Assembly: GCA_045578845.1 (NCBI GenBank)
Contig: JAZNLA010000045.1
Coordinates: 1-64,000 of the forward strand
Source of the DNA: UMGS172 sp045578845
Lineage (GTDB): Bacteria; Bacillota; Clostridia; Oscillospirales; Acutalibacteraceae
DNA length: 64,000 bases
Direction: 5' to 3'
Shown here piece after piece: positions 40,866 through 50,614 of this stretch. Numbering within the stretch: the first letter of the stretch is position 1; every line of letters starts with the position of its first letter. The notes under the pieces are model-generated. The model was not told the origin of the DNA and ran no database searches. It saw only the letters and a program-made list of their open reading frames with translations. Made by a program: the position numbers and the translations under genes.

Positions 40866-41932
40866 GAATTACCTCTTGCGATAAGTGCCAATTCGGCTAT
40901 GGTCTTTTCAATTAAAATTCTGCCGTCGGTACGGGACGATTTAACGGCTTTGTCACAGTCACTCAGCACTTTTAAAGACCTAACAATTTGATTTTCCGAT
41001 AGAAGATTCAACTTTCGGTCGCCTTCGGTTAATCTGAATGAGGTGCTGAAATATCCTAAATCTTTAGCAATGGTTTCGGGTCTTAAACCTGCACTTCTTG
41101 CCGAAAAAGCACGGTAAATATCCATATATGCCGATGATAGAAATGTTAAAATATATGCCGCCTCGGTGTTCATAAAAAACAGGTCGTCTAAAATAGCATA
41201 AGCACTCTCAACATCACCGCGAAGGACTGCTTTAGATACATTATAAACCGTAGCCTCGGTACTGCGGGAACAGATTGTATTAACGGTGTCTGTGGTTATT
41301 ACACCGTTTTCGCCGACATAAAAACAAAGTTTTTCAAGTTCGTTTACCAATGTTCCCAAATCGTCAGAGCAGGTTTCTATCATATATCTTGCAACGTTTG
41401 AGTCGAGTCGGCATTTACGCCTTGCGGCACCCGATTGCAACATACGGATAATATCGGGCTGACTTTTTCTGCCGATATAGGCAACCGTTCCGCCGATTTT
41501 TTTAACTTCTTTGAAAAGTTTCGTAAATTTTTCAGGTGTTTTTTTAATGGGGATTTCTATGGTTTCAAACCACATAACAAAAACTGTAGAAGGGTTGTTT
41601 TGCAGTTCTTCTATTGCGGAAAAAATTTTGTCGGTTTCTGCGGCAGGTGCTTTGTCAAACGGAAAATCGCATAAGGTTACTACCTTGCGGTCACTCATCA
41701 TCGGAAGTGAACAAACGGCGTCGTAAATTGACTGTGCTTTAACCTGTCCGTCAAATTTAAGCAGATTAAATTCGGGGAAATTTTCAACCGCTGCCGATGT
41801 GATACTTGCCAAATGGCGTTTTATAACATAGTGTTCTTCGCCGAAAATTACATAGCAGGGTGAAAAGTTCTTGGATTTTATATGTTCTCGTATTTCGGTT
41901 TCGGTAGCAAAAGAATCGTTATTTTTTTGCAT
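40862..41932 (-). CDS. holA: DNA polymerase III subunit delta
   Basis: 356 residues. Matches HolA: PCYVIFGEEHYVIKRHL (about 25-41) replaces the ATPase P-loop, followed by VVTLCDFPFD, and the clamp-loader core with IETCSDDLGTLVNELEKLC (about 185). The C-terminal domain includes SFRLTEGDRK and a closing helix for clamp-loader assembly. It opens the sliding clamp with the tau and delta-prime subunits. AAAGGAG precedes the ATG. It follows comEC, as in many Firmicutes, where comEC and holA are adjacent. Confidence 0.95.
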   Translation of the reverse strand: MQKNNDSFATETEIREHIKSKNFSPCYVIFGEEHYVIKRHLASITSAAVENFPEFNLLKFDGQVKAQSIYDAVCSLPMMSDRKVVTLCDFPFDKAPAAETDKIFSAIEELQNNPSTVFVMWFETIEIPIKKTPEKFTKLFKEVKKIGGTVAYIGRKSQPDIIRMLQSGAARRKCRLDSNVARYMIETCSDDLGTLVNELEKLCFYVGENGVITTDTVNTICSRSTEATVYNVSKAVLRGDVESAYAILDDLFFMNTEAAYILTFLSSAYMDIYRAFSARSAGLRPETIAKDLGYFSTSFRLTEGDRKLNLLSENQIVRSLKVLSDCDKAVKSSRTDGRILIEKTIAELALIARGNS

Positions 41933-41955
41933 ATGCTATAAACTCCTTTCAAAAT

Positions 41956-43497
41956 TTATGCCGTAAGTACCTGCGACCATATTGAAATTATTAAAAGTGC
42001 AACAATTAAAACCGATATGAATTTTATACCGCCAATACGGTCCAAAAGCAACCAAAGACCTATAAGTGCGAGTGACAGTGCTATCCAAATCAGAGCATTT
42101 TTGCTATAAAACGTTATGCTTGAAAAAGGTATCTTTGAAAGTGAAGATATTACGGCGATTATATAGTCAGACATTAGACCTGCCGCCATAAAAATCGGTT
42201 TTGAAATTATACCGATTACAGGTACCAACCCTAAAATAACCGCAACTATGGTAAGTAACATCATATAGGTAACAGCAGGACTTATAAGCACATTGGCAAT
42301 AGGTGTTATAAGTGATATTTTCTCAAATATGATTATTTGAAACGGAAGTGTAAAAACGGCGGCACCTATAGATATTGCAATAACAGTAACCGTTGCTTCG
42401 GTTAGTTTTTCCAATATGTTGTATTTGAAATGTATTTTCAATGAAAACGGTTTTATAATATCAAGTGCAATTATAACACCTGCGGTAGCACTACATGAAA
42501 GACAAAAGCCCAAATCAAGTATGTAAAAGGGATTTAAAACCAGCAACAAAAATACCGCAACACCTAATGAATTAAGAGGGTCGGTTCGCTTTAGAGCAAC
42601 ATTTCCCGTAAGAGCGAACAGTGACATTATAACCGCTCTTAAAGATGCGGCTTCAAAACCGGTAATACTTATCAGTGTAATCATTGGAAGTGCCGCGAAT
42701 AAGGTAGCCTTGCGTTTACTTAAGACTACCGACAACGCCGAAACGACAGCGGAATATACTATGCTGATATGCATGCCTGAAACCGAGGTGATATGAGATA
42801 CCCCGCAGGCGGCAAATGCTTCACTAAGTTTTTGGCTTATATTTTGGTCGGCACCAAGCACAACGCCGTTTATAAGTTCGGCGGTGTCACCGTAAAAATT
42901 GTCGTTGATTACCGATTGTACATATTTTTTGATTTTATTTGCCGTTTGGAGAATGGTGTATTTGTGACCTGTGACTTTGGTGTCTTTGCAATATACCGAA
43001 ATATAGATATTTTGTGATTTTGAATATTTTGAATATTCACTGTCATCAAGCCTAAAATCAGCAGAGAAAGAAACAGTATCACCGATATTCGCGTTAAAAA
43101 CATCATCACTTGTTTTTATAATCAGTTTTAACTTAGTTCCTTTTAAGGCGGCATTTATAGGTTTAGTGGTTTTAACGGTAATTGCACCGTATTCACCGTA
43201 ACTTTCGGGTTCGCTTATAACTATGGCATTAACATCATGGCTTGTGCCGTCAAGTGCCGCTACAGGTTTAATAAAAATAGCGTCATATATACAAAGATAG
43301 GCACAAAATACTGACGAAATTAAAAGTACGAATGACACTAATTTGCCCGATGAAATATGATGCCTTAAAATGAAACAAACTGCGGCGGCGGTCCAAGACA
43401 CAGCACCCATAACCGAAGTGGCTATGGAACCGAAAATATGAAATATAATACAGGAAATAACAGATATTCCCGCCAAGCATAAAGCGGCTCGTTTCAT
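41956..43497 (-). CDS. comEC: ComEC/Rec2-family DNA-uptake channel, without beta-lactamase-like domain
   Basis: 513 residues, shorter than ComEC of Bacillus (about 770). It has an N-terminal membrane pair, an OB-like extracellular domain (about 80-185) and the competence domain (about 205-500) with VSGMHISIVYSAVVSALSV and LGFCLSCSATAGVIIAL. The usual C-terminal metallo-beta-lactamase domain is absent; the gene ends with hydrophobic segments and no frameshift is seen, so this is a short-form ComEC. It should carry single-stranded DNA across the membrane if competence is complete. Other competence genes are not in the window. AAAGGCGG precedes the ATG. Confidence 0.9.
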   Translation of the reverse strand: MKRAALCLAGISVISCIIFHIFGSIATSVMGAVSWTAAAVCFILRHHISSGKLVSFVLLISSVFCAYLCIYDAIFIKPVAALDGTSHDVNAIVISEPESYGEYGAITVKTTKPINAALKGTKLKLIIKTSDDVFNANIGDTVSFSADFRLDDSEYSKYSKSQNIYISVYCKDTKVTGHKYTILQTANKIKKYVQSVINDNFYGDTAELINGVVLGADQNISQKLSEAFAACGVSHITSVSGMHISIVYSAVVSALSVVLSKRKATLFAALPMITLISITGFEAASLRAVIMSLFALTGNVALKRTDPLNSLGVAVFLLLVLNPFYILDLGFCLSCSATAGVIIALDIIKPFSLKIHFKYNILEKLTEATVTVIAISIGAAVFTLPFQIIIFEKISLITPIANVLISPAVTYMMLLTIVAVILGLVPVIGIISKPIFMAAGLMSDYIIAVISSLSKIPFSSITFYSKNALIWIALSLALIGLWLLLDRIGGIKFISVLIVALLIISIWSQVLTA

Positions 43498-43528
43498 GAC
43501 TTCGCCGCCTTTCTGCCAATGCTGATAT

Positions 43529-44329
43529 TTATAGCGGTACGGTTATAAATTTTCCGTTTTTAAGTATAATTTGCTCTTTAAAACCTGCCTTTAGTGCCTG
43601 TGCTTTGGCAAGGTCAAGGTAGCAACCTAAAAATTCTTTATTATGACAGTCGCCTGTAATAATTATACTGCCGCCTTGTTTTTTGATTTCTTCCAATAAA
43701 TCTAAAGCGGGGTAGGGTAATGTGCGGTAACCTCTTGTAATGGCACCGACATTTATTTCGAACGGATTGCCGTATTTTACAAGTTTTTTAATGGCTTTTT
43801 TTGCGGCTATGTTATAGCGTTCACCGTATTTTTTGTTTATTTCGGGGAACTTTGTCAGCAGGTCAAAATGGCCTATTATATCGGCATTTGTAGTTTCTAC
43901 GACCTGTTCTTCTAACCTGAAATATTCCTCGGCGTATGCATCAAAGTCCCCGCCGAAAAGTTCGCTTACAAAGTCGCAAACCAGTTCGGGTGTGGCATCA
44001 ACAGGGTAGTATTTGCCACCCGATTTTATATAATGCACAGAGCCGATTACATAATCATAATCGGCTGTTTTAGTAGTAGAAAATAAATCTTGTTCAATAC
44101 CGCAGTAAATTTCCATTTTACCGTGGTACTGTTCTTTTAAATGTGAAATTTCGCTTTTGTAGGTTTCAATGTTTTTTCGGTCTATGCAATAAGTATCAAA
44201 ATTAACATAACTGTGTGCTGAAAAGCCTAAAACTTCGAAACCCCTTTTATAGGCTTCGGCGGCAACTTCACTTGGGGAATCTTTGCCGTCGCAAAAGTTT
44301 GTGTGAACATGATAATCAGTCATTGTCAC
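43529..44329 (-). CDS. PHP-type histidinol-phosphatase
   Basis: 266 residues from a GTG at 44329; an ATG at 44323 is an equal alternative. The PHP metal-binding motifs are present: TDYHVHTNFCDGKD, GFSAHSY, the GIEQDLF region, VIGSVHYI, IIGHFDLLTKF, and ITGDCHNKE. This is the HisJ/HisK family that removes phosphate from histidinol phosphate, the step missing from the other genes of the operon (the hisB here encodes only the dehydratase). It overlaps hisIE by 14 bases. The position last in the his set fits this role. Confidence 0.92.
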   Translation of the reverse strand: MTMTDYHVHTNFCDGKDSPSEVAAEAYKRGFEVLGFSAHSYVNFDTYCIDRKNIETYKSEISHLKEQYHGKMEIYCGIEQDLFSTTKTADYDYVIGSVHYIKSGGKYYPVDATPELVCDFVSELFGGDFDAYAEEYFRLEEQVVETTNADIIGHFDLLTKFPEINKKYGERYNIAAKKAIKKLVKYGNPFEINVGAITRGYRTLPYPALDLLEEIKKQGGSIIITGDCHNKEFLGCYLDLAKAQALKAGFKEQIILKNGKFITVPL

Positions 44330-44975
44330 TTACCATTTTTTCTTGTTTTACTTTATGGTCAATGACGTTCCTTGAAGCAAGTTCCGCTCTTATGTCATTA
44401 AGCGAAATTCCCTGCTCAACCATGAGCACCAAAATATGATATGCAAGGTCGGAAATTTCATATACGGTTTCTTTTTTATCATTGTCCTTGGCGGCAATAA
44501 TAACCTCGGTACATTCTTCGCCGACCTTCTTGAGAATTTTATCAATACCTTTACTGAAAAGGTAGGTTGTGTACGAATTTTCGGGCATATTTTTCTTTCT
44601 GGCCTTCAGTAATTCATAAAGTTCGTCCATTGAATGGGAACTAAGTTCATTACTGTGCCAAATCTCATTTTCAAAGCAGGACTCGGTACCTAAATGACAG
44701 GCGGGACCGTCTTTTATAACTTCAACCACCAAAGCATCGCTGTCGCAATCGGCGGTTATAGATACAATGTGTTGATAGTTGCCGCTGGTTTCGCCTTTAA
44801 GCCAAAGTTCATGTCTTGAACGGCTGAAAAAACAGGTAAGACCTTTTTCCATGGAGATTTTAAGGCTTTCGCGATTCATATAGGCTAATGTGAGCACTTT
44901 TTTTGTATAGGCGTCTACGACAATAGCGGGAATAAGTCCCTTTTCGTCAAATTTCAAACTTTCAATATCTATCAT
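44316..44975 (-). CDS. hisIE: Bifunctional phosphoribosyl-AMP cyclohydrolase and phosphoribosyl-ATP pyrophosphatase
   Basis: 219 residues. The HisI half (about 1-110) contains GLTCFFSRSRHELWLKGETS and the zinc and magnesium residues in DCDSD and ACHLGTESCF. The HisE half (about 112-219) contains NSYTTYLFSKGIDKILKKVG and the E/D metal region EECTEVIIAAKD. It carries out the second and third steps of histidine synthesis. It follows hisF by 2 bases, with GAGGG inside the hisF end. Confidence 0.97.
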   Translation of the reverse strand: MIDIESLKFDEKGLIPAIVVDAYTKKVLTLAYMNRESLKISMEKGLTCFFSRSRHELWLKGETSGNYQHIVSITADCDSDALVVEVIKDGPACHLGTESCFENEIWHSNELSSHSMDELYELLKARKKNMPENSYTTYLFSKGIDKILKKVGEECTEVIIAAKDNDKKETVYEISDLAYHILVLMVEQGISLNDIRAELASRNVIDHKVKQEKMVSDND

Positions 44976-44977
44976 TT

Positions 44978-45736
44978 TTAAACCCTCATCAGTATATCAT
45001 TTTCTTTAAGTGTTGCTTTAAGGTCGTGTATTTTCACTTCTCCAAAGTGGAAAATTGATGCTGCAAGCCCTGCTGAAACGGTCGGAACACTGTGAAACAG
45101 GTCGATAAAATCTGTTATGCTTCCCGCACCACCCGAGGCTATTACGGGAACATTGACTGCATCACATACGGCTCTTAGCATTTCTTTGTCAAAGCCTTTT
45201 TTTACACCGTCGGTGTCAATAGAATTGACCACGACTTCACCTGCACCCATTGAAACGCAGCGTTTAATCCATTCTATGGCGTCAAGTTCCGTATTTTCTC
45301 TGCCGCCTTTTGCAAAGACGGTGAATTGGCCGTCAACACGTTTTATATCACAGGAAAGCACGACACATTGACTGCCGTATTTAAGTGCCGCTTGCCTAAC
45401 AAGGTCGGGATTTTTAATAGCACCCGAATTTACACTTACCTTATCGGCACCGCATTTTAATACCCTGTCAAAATCAAGAATAGTATTTATTCCGCCGCCG
45501 ACCGTAAGCGGGATAAAAATTTCTGATGCTACTTTGCGTAAAATATCGGTAAAAAGTCCTCTGCCTTCTGCCGAGGCGGTTATGTCGTAAAAGACAAGTT
45601 CATCGGCACCTGATTCGCTGTAATATTTTCCAAGGCTTACGGGGTCTGAAACATCATTTAACCCCAAAAAGTTTACGCCTTTGACAACCCTGCCGTTTTT
45701 CACGTCAAGGCAGGGGATAATTCTTTTGGTTATCAT
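44978..45736 (-). CDS. hisF: Imidazole glycerol phosphate synthase, cyclase subunit
   Basis: 252 residues. TIM barrel with RIIPCLDVKNGRVVKGVNF (catalytic Asp near 11), YDITASAEGRG, TVGGGIN, and IASGGAGS. It works with HisH to form imidazole glycerol phosphate and AICAR. ATGA overlap with hisA. Length and motifs are normal. Confidence 0.98.
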   Translation of the reverse strand: MITKRIIPCLDVKNGRVVKGVNFLGLNDVSDPVSLGKYYSESGADELVFYDITASAEGRGLFTDILRKVASEIFIPLTVGGGINTILDFDRVLKCGADKVSVNSGAIKNPDLVRQAALKYGSQCVVLSCDIKRVDGQFTVFAKGGRENTELDAIEWIKRCVSMGAGEVVVNSIDTDGVKKGFDKEMLRAVCDAVNVPVIASGGAGSITDFIDLFHSVPTVSAGLAASIFHFGEVKIHDLKATLKENDILMRV

Positions 45737-46446
45737 TTTGCCACCTCAATAGCCTTTTTAAGGTTGATTGCACCTGTGTAGTAGGCTTTGCCGATTATAG
45801 CACCGTAAAGGTCTAATTTACGCAAAGCCTCAACATCGTCAATAGAGGAAACACCGCCCGAGGCTACTATGTTTATATTAAGTTCACTGCTTAAAGTTTT
45901 ATAAAGTTCGCGGTTGGTACCAATCATTGCACCGTCTTTGGAAATATCGGTACAAATAATAGTTTTAACACCCAACGTTTGCATGGATTTGCAAAATTCC
46001 ATGGCGGTATATTCCGACTTTTCGGTCCAACCTTTAACGGCGACAAAACCGTCTTTAATGTCAACGCCTACGGCAATTTTATCGCCGTATTTGTTTACGG
46101 CAGTTTCCAAAAATTTTCGGTCATTTACCGCGGCAGTGCCTAAAATAACACGCGAAACGCCGACACTAAAATAGGTGTCAACCGTTTTTATGGAACGGAT
46201 ACCTCCGCCGATTTCGGCAAATAGGTCAACTGATTTTATGATGTTTTCAACCGTTTTAATGTTAGGTGTGGTGCCGCTTTTAGCACCCTCTAAATCGACC
46301 AAGTGTATGTGTGTAGCACCGCTTGATTTAAAATCTATAGCGACGGCTTTAGGGTCTGGATTATAGACCGTCATTTTATCGTAATCGCCCTTGAAAAGTC
46401 TTACTGCTTTGCCGTCAATAATATCAATTGCAGGAAAAATAATCAT
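45733..46446 (-). CDS. hisA: ProFAR isomerase
   Basis: 237 residues. TIM barrel homologous to HisF: IFPAIDIIDGKAVRLFKGDY (catalytic Asp near 8), IHLVDLEGAKSG, EIGGGIRS, CTDISKDG, and IVASGGVSS. It isomerises ProFAR to PRFAR. The stop of hisH and the start of hisA share ATGA, and the stop overlaps hisF by 4 bases, so all three are translationally coupled. Confidence 0.97.
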   Translation of the reverse strand: MIIFPAIDIIDGKAVRLFKGDYDKMTVYNPDPKAVAIDFKSSGATHIHLVDLEGAKSGTTPNIKTVENIIKSVDLFAEIGGGIRSIKTVDTYFSVGVSRVILGTAAVNDRKFLETAVNKYGDKIAVGVDIKDGFVAVKGWTEKSEYTAMEFCKSMQTLGVKTIICTDISKDGAMIGTNRELYKTLSSELNINIVASGGVSSIDDVEALRKLDLYGAIIGKAYYTGAINLKKAIEVAK

Positions 46447-47063
46447 AGTTTATCACTCATTTCGCAAAAAGCCTTTAATATGGCAAGACCTGTTTCACCG
46501 CTTTTTTCGGGGTGGAACTGGCAACCGAAAACATTGCCGTTTTGCACCGAGGCGGTAAGCGGTATGCCGTATTCAGCCTGTGAGGTGACAAAGGTTTTGT
46601 CGCAAGCCGCATAAAATGAGTGAACAAAATAAACAAAATCACCGTTATTTATGTATTTTAAAATAGGGGTTTCATTTGTAAATTCAAGTTTATTCCAACC
46701 CATATGCGGAATGTTTAAACTGTCGGGGATTTTGCCCTTCATGGGAACAACACTGCCCGAAATCAGCCCTAAACCTTTGTGGTGGCCGAATTCAAAACTT
46801 TCTTCGAATAAAAGTTGCATACCGAGGCAAATGCCGAGTAACGGTTTGCCGTTAGTGGCTTCGGTTTTTATAAGTTCGGCAAGACCGCAAGTGATAAGTT
46901 TATCATAAGCATCGGCAAAAGCACCGACACCGGGCAAAATCAGTCGGTCAGCTGACTTTATAACTTCGGGTTCTCCTGTGATAACTGCATCTACACCGAT
47001 TTGTTTCAGCGAAGATACTAACGAAAACAGATTGCCGACGCCGTAATCAATAATTGCTACCAT
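46443..47063 (-). CDS. hisH: Imidazole glycerol phosphate synthase, glutamine amidotransferase subunit
   Basis: 206 residues. Class I glutaminase triad: Cys in GICLGMQLLF, His and Glu in GCQFHPEKSG. The opening VAIIDYGVGNLFSLVSSLK is the family signature. It supplies ammonia to HisF. It overlaps hisB by one base (TAATG type) and hisA by 4. Confidence 0.97.
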   Translation of the reverse strand: MVAIIDYGVGNLFSLVSSLKQIGVDAVITGEPEVIKSADRLILPGVGAFADAYDKLITCGLAELIKTEATNGKPLLGICLGMQLLFEESFEFGHHKGLGLISGSVVPMKGKIPDSLNIPHMGWNKLEFTNETPILKYINNGDFVYFVHSFYAACDKTFVTSQAEYGIPLTASVQNGNVFGCQFHPEKSGETGLAILKAFCEMSDKL

Positions 47064-47650
47064 TAAAGAACACCCTTTGTTGACGGAATTTCATCGGCAA
47101 AGTCATTATCTATCGAAGTTGCGGTTTTAAGTGACCTTGCAAAAGATTTGAAAGCACCTTCAATAATGTGGTGTGAATTCAAGCCGTCAAGTTGTTTTAT
47201 GTGCAGCGTACATTCTGCCGCTCTTGAAAATGCATAGAAAAATTCCGAAACCAATTCGGTATCAAAATCACCGACCTTTGCGGTAGGGATATTTAACCCA
47301 TAGTTTAGGTGACAACGGCCCGAGAGGTCAATAGCGGTGAGTATAAGTGCCTCGTCCATGGGCAGAATGGTACTGCCGTAACGAATGATACCGCGTTTAT
47401 CACCCAAAGCCTCTTTAAATGCCAAACCTAAAGTAATGCCTATATCTTCGGCGGTGTGGTGATAGTCCACATCTGTGTCTCCCTCACACATAACGGTGAG
47501 GTTAAATCGGCCGTGTTTTGCAAAAAGGACCAACATATGGTCTAAAAATCCGCAACCGGTCGAGATTGTGCTTATACCTTCGCCGTCTAAAGAGAGCACT
47601 ACTTTAATATCGGTTTCCGCAGTTTTTCGTTCTATAAGAGCGTTTCTCAT
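47063..47650 (-). CDS. hisB: Imidazoleglycerol-phosphate dehydratase
   Basis: 195 residues, the single-domain dehydratase without the phosphatase domain of enteric HisB. Metal-binding histidines are seen in GFLDHMLVLFAKHGRF, VDYHHTAEDIGITLG, and the repeat copy RAAECTLHIKQL and GLNSHHIIEGAFK. The missing phosphatase step is supplied by the PHP gene at the end of the cluster. GGAGGG precedes the ATG; ATGA overlap with hisC. Confidence 0.97.
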   Translation of the reverse strand: MRNALIERKTAETDIKVVLSLDGEGISTISTGCGFLDHMLVLFAKHGRFNLTVMCEGDTDVDYHHTAEDIGITLGLAFKEALGDKRGIIRYGSTILPMDEALILTAIDLSGRCHLNYGLNIPTAKVGDFDTELVSEFFYAFSRAAECTLHIKQLDGLNSHHIIEGAFKSFARSLKTATSIDNDFADEIPSTKGVL

Positions 47651-48705
47651 AAGTTTCCCTCCAAAATGAGTTTAACAGTAGAAATAAATTCTTTCATTTC
47701 ATCCATAGTACCTATGGTGATTCGGTTGAAATTGGAAATTTTAGGTGTACTGAAATGCCTTATCAAAATGCCGTTGTCTTTAAGTTTTAAATAAAGTTTT
47801 TCACCGCTAATATCAGGTGACTCGGCAAAAACAAAGTTGGCATAAGACGGAATTACGTTAAAACCCAAACCTTTAAGTTCGGTTTCGGTGTAGTTTCTGG
47901 CTGTGATAATCTTTTTGCAGTTGTCCATATAATAATCGTTATCCAAAATTGCCGCTTCGCCTGCAATTTGGGTCAAACGGTTGATATTATAAGGATTGGT
48001 AGAGTATTTTATGCGTTCGAGGTCGGCTATAATGTGCTCATTTGCTATGGCAAATCCAAGCCTTGCACCTGCCATACTGCGTGATTTACTGAATGTGCCG
48101 ACTACGAGCAGGTTGTCGTATTTTTCGGTAAGTTTATAGCAACTGACACCGCCGAAATCAATATAAGCCTCGTCAATTATCACCACATTTTGTGGGTTGG
48201 ATTTCACTATTTTTTCGATTGTTTCTAAACTTAAAAGCAGTCCCGTAGGAGCATTTGGGTTGGCGATTACCACCATTTTACCGGTGCTAAAATAATCGGC
48301 AGGATTAATGGTGAAATCGTCATTTAAAGGTTTGGTTTCAAAGTCCACCGTGTGAAGTTCGGCAAAAACATTGTAAAACCCGTAACTTATTTCGGGGAAT
48401 ACAGCACCGCTTTTTGAAAATGCCATAAAAGCGAAGTTTAGAATATCGTCCGACCCGTTGGAAAAATAGACGTTGTTTTCGCCTACACCGTAAAGTTTTG
48501 CAAAACTTTTTTTAAGGGACTTACATTCGGGGTCGGAATAGAGCCGTAATTTTTCAACCTCACCGCAAGATACAGCGGCAATAACGCCTTTTGACGGCGG
48601 ATATGGTGACTCGTTGGTGTTTAGTTTTATGTAACGCTTGTCCTGAGGCTGTTCGCCCGGAACATATGGGGGAAAATTATAGCGTTCATTTAAAAATCTG
48701 CTCAT
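47647..48705 (-). CDS. hisC: Histidinol-phosphate aminotransferase
   Basis: 352 residues, class II-type PLP aminotransferase. KLNTNESPYPPSKG near the start, NPNAPTGLLL, DEAYIDFGG, and the PLP lysine in GTFSKSRSMAGARLGFA are all seen. It transfers an amino group to imidazole acetol phosphate. GAGGAATAAAA precedes the ATG; it lies 2 bases after hisD. Confidence 0.97.
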   Translation of the reverse strand: MSRFLNERYNFPPYVPGEQPQDKRYIKLNTNESPYPPSKGVIAAVSCGEVEKLRLYSDPECKSLKKSFAKLYGVGENNVYFSNGSDDILNFAFMAFSKSGAVFPEISYGFYNVFAELHTVDFETKPLNDDFTINPADYFSTGKMVVIANPNAPTGLLLSLETIEKIVKSNPQNVVIIDEAYIDFGGVSCYKLTEKYDNLLVVGTFSKSRSMAGARLGFAIANEHIIADLERIKYSTNPYNINRLTQIAGEAAILDNDYYMDNCKKIITARNYTETELKGLGFNVIPSYANFVFAESPDISGEKLYLKLKDNGILIRHFSTPKISNFNRITIGTMDEMKEFISTVKLILEGNL

Positions 48706-48707
48706 TT

Positions 48708-49982
48708 TTATTCCTCGGTACGAATTACGGCACTTTTTGCGTGGGCGGTAAGACCCTCTTTTTCGGCAAAGAAAGCAACGTCTTTTGCCACCTTGCCCAG
48801 TGCCTCTTTAGTATAATAGGTGTACTGTGTTTTCTTTACAAAATCGTCAACCGACAAAGGACTTGAAAATCTTGCGGTACCGCCTGTAGGCAGTGTGTGG
48901 TTTGGACCTGCAAAGTAGTCGCCCAAAGCCTCGGGACAGTAACGGCCCATAAATATACTGCCTGCGTGCTTGATTTTATCAAGCAAAGCAAACGGGTCAT
49001 TTACGCAAAGTTCAAGATGTTCGGGTGCAATTTCGTTGGCTATGTCAATAGCCTTTAATATGTTGTCGGCAACAATAATTTTGCCGTTAGTGTCTATTGA
49101 AACGCGGGCAATTTCCTCGCGTGACAAAAGTTTAAGTTGTGTTTCAATCTCCGCTTGCACCTGCTTTGCCAAGTCGAAACTGTCGGTGACCAAAACGGCA
49201 CTTGCCATTTTGTCATGTTCTGCTTGGGATAAAAGGTCGGCGGCGAGGTGGCGGGGATTACTGTCACTGTCGGCTACTACTAAAATTTCGCTCGGTCCTG
49301 CAATCATATCAATCGAAACAAGTCCGTAAACCTGCTTTTTGGCTTCGGCGACAAAAGCGTTGCCGGGGCCGACAATTTTATCAACCTTAGGTACGGTTTC
49401 GGTGCCATAGGTCAGTGCCGCTATTGCCTGAGCACCGCCTACTTTGAATATACGGTCAACACCGGCAACCTTGGCGGCGGCTAAAATAACGGGGTTAACC
49501 TTGCCGTCTTTAGCAGGGGGAGTAGTAATGCAAAGTTCACCGACACCCGCAATTTTAGCAGGGATACTGTCCATAAGTACGGTTGAAGGATATGCGGCAG
49601 TGCCGCCGGGAACATAAAGTCCTGCCTTTTCAACAGGTATAATCTTTTGACCGGTTACTATTCCGTCTTTGTCGTTTATTATAAAACTGTTGCGTACCTG
49701 CTTTGAGTGAAAATTTTTTATATTTTCGGCTGCCTTTTTTAATATTTCGATAAATTCGGGCTCAACCGAATTAAACGCCTCGTCGATTTCCTCGTCGGTG
49801 ACCTCTAAATTTAAAAGTTGCACCTTGTCGAATTTTTCGGCATACTCAAACAGTGCTTTGTCACCGTTTTGCTTTACGTTTTCTATAATTTCACTGACAA
49901 TACCAGACACATCGGTAGCGGCAGTACCACGGGCAAATATTTCGTCATTCGAAACTTCGCCGTAGTTTAAAATCTTAATCAT
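48708..49982 (-). CDS. hisD: Histidinol dehydrogenase
   Basis: 424 residues. Motifs include VPGGTAAYPSTVLM, GAQAIAALTYGT, GPGNAFVAEAKKQVYG, DMIAGPSEILVVAD, LSQAEHD, and the catalytic region CPEALGDYFAGPNHTLPTGG. It makes the final two oxidations to histidine. GGAGGACTG precedes the ATG. Gap to hisG is 2 bases. Confidence 0.98.
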   Translation of the reverse strand: MIKILNYGEVSNDEIFARGTAATDVSGIVSEIIENVKQNGDKALFEYAEKFDKVQLLNLEVTDEEIDEAFNSVEPEFIEILKKAAENIKNFHSKQVRNSFIINDKDGIVTGQKIIPVEKAGLYVPGGTAAYPSTVLMDSIPAKIAGVGELCITTPPAKDGKVNPVILAAAKVAGVDRIFKVGGAQAIAALTYGTETVPKVDKIVGPGNAFVAEAKKQVYGLVSIDMIAGPSEILVVADSDSNPRHLAADLLSQAEHDKMASAVLVTDSFDLAKQVQAEIETQLKLLSREEIARVSIDTNGKIIVADNILKAIDIANEIAPEHLELCVNDPFALLDKIKHAGSIFMGRYCPEALGDYFAGPNHTLPTGGTARFSSPLSVDDFVKKTQYTYYTKEALGKVAKDVAFFAEKEGLTAHAKSAVIRTEE

Positions 49983-49984
49983 TT

Positions 49985-50614
49985 TCAGTCCTCCACTAAC
50001 TTTGAGAGTCCTAAGCGGATTTGCTCAATTTGTTCGCCTTTGAATTTATAACTTGACTTGTTTGCAATCAGTCTTGCACTTATGGGGACAATCGTTTCGA
50101 TTGGCTCTAAGTTATTTTCAAGCAAGGTTTTACCCGTTTCCACGATATCGACTATTACATCGGAAAGTCCCAAAATAGGGGCTAATTCTATTGAGCCGTT
50201 TAGGTGGATTATGTCAATATCGCGGCACTTTTCGGCGTAGAATTTTGTGGCGATATTTGAAAATTTTGTTGCGACGCGAAGTGTTGTGTCGGTGCCGTCC
50301 CTAAAACCTTTTTTGGCGGCAACCGCCATACGGCATTTGCCGAGTTTCATGTCAAGAAGTTCGTAAACGTCGGGGGAATATTCAAGCAAAATATCCTTGC
50401 CCGCAACACCTATATCTGCGGCACCGCGTTCGACATAGATAGCGACATCAGACGGTTTTACCCAAAAGAAACGCACACCTTTTTCGGCGTTTTCAAATAT
50501 AAGTTTTCTGCCGGGCTCACGGATTGCGGGGCACTCAAATCCCGCCGCCTCAAACATTGAATAAACCTTTTCACCGAGTCGGCCTTTCGGCAGTGCTACA
50601 TCAATCATTTCCAT
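49985..50614 (-). CDS. hisG: ATP phosphoribosyltransferase, short form catalytic subunit
   Basis: 209 residues from the ATG at 50614. Starts at 50626 (TTG) and 50608 (ATG) are also possible; none has an ideal ribosome binding site because the start overlaps hisZ. It begins VALPKGRLGEKVY and ends without the regulatory ACT-like domain, so it is the short HisG that needs HisZ for activity. DVIVDIVETGKTLLENNL is the PRPP-binding region. First committed step of histidine synthesis. Confidence 0.95.
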   Translation of the reverse strand: MEMIDVALPKGRLGEKVYSMFEAAGFECPAIREPGRKLIFENAEKGVRFFWVKPSDVAIYVERGAADIGVAGKDILLEYSPDVYELLDMKLGKCRMAVAAKKGFRDGTDTTLRVATKFSNIATKFYAEKCRDIDIIHLNGSIELAPILGLSDVIVDIVETGKTLLENNLEPIETIVPISARLIANKSSYKFKGEQIEQIRLGLSKLVED

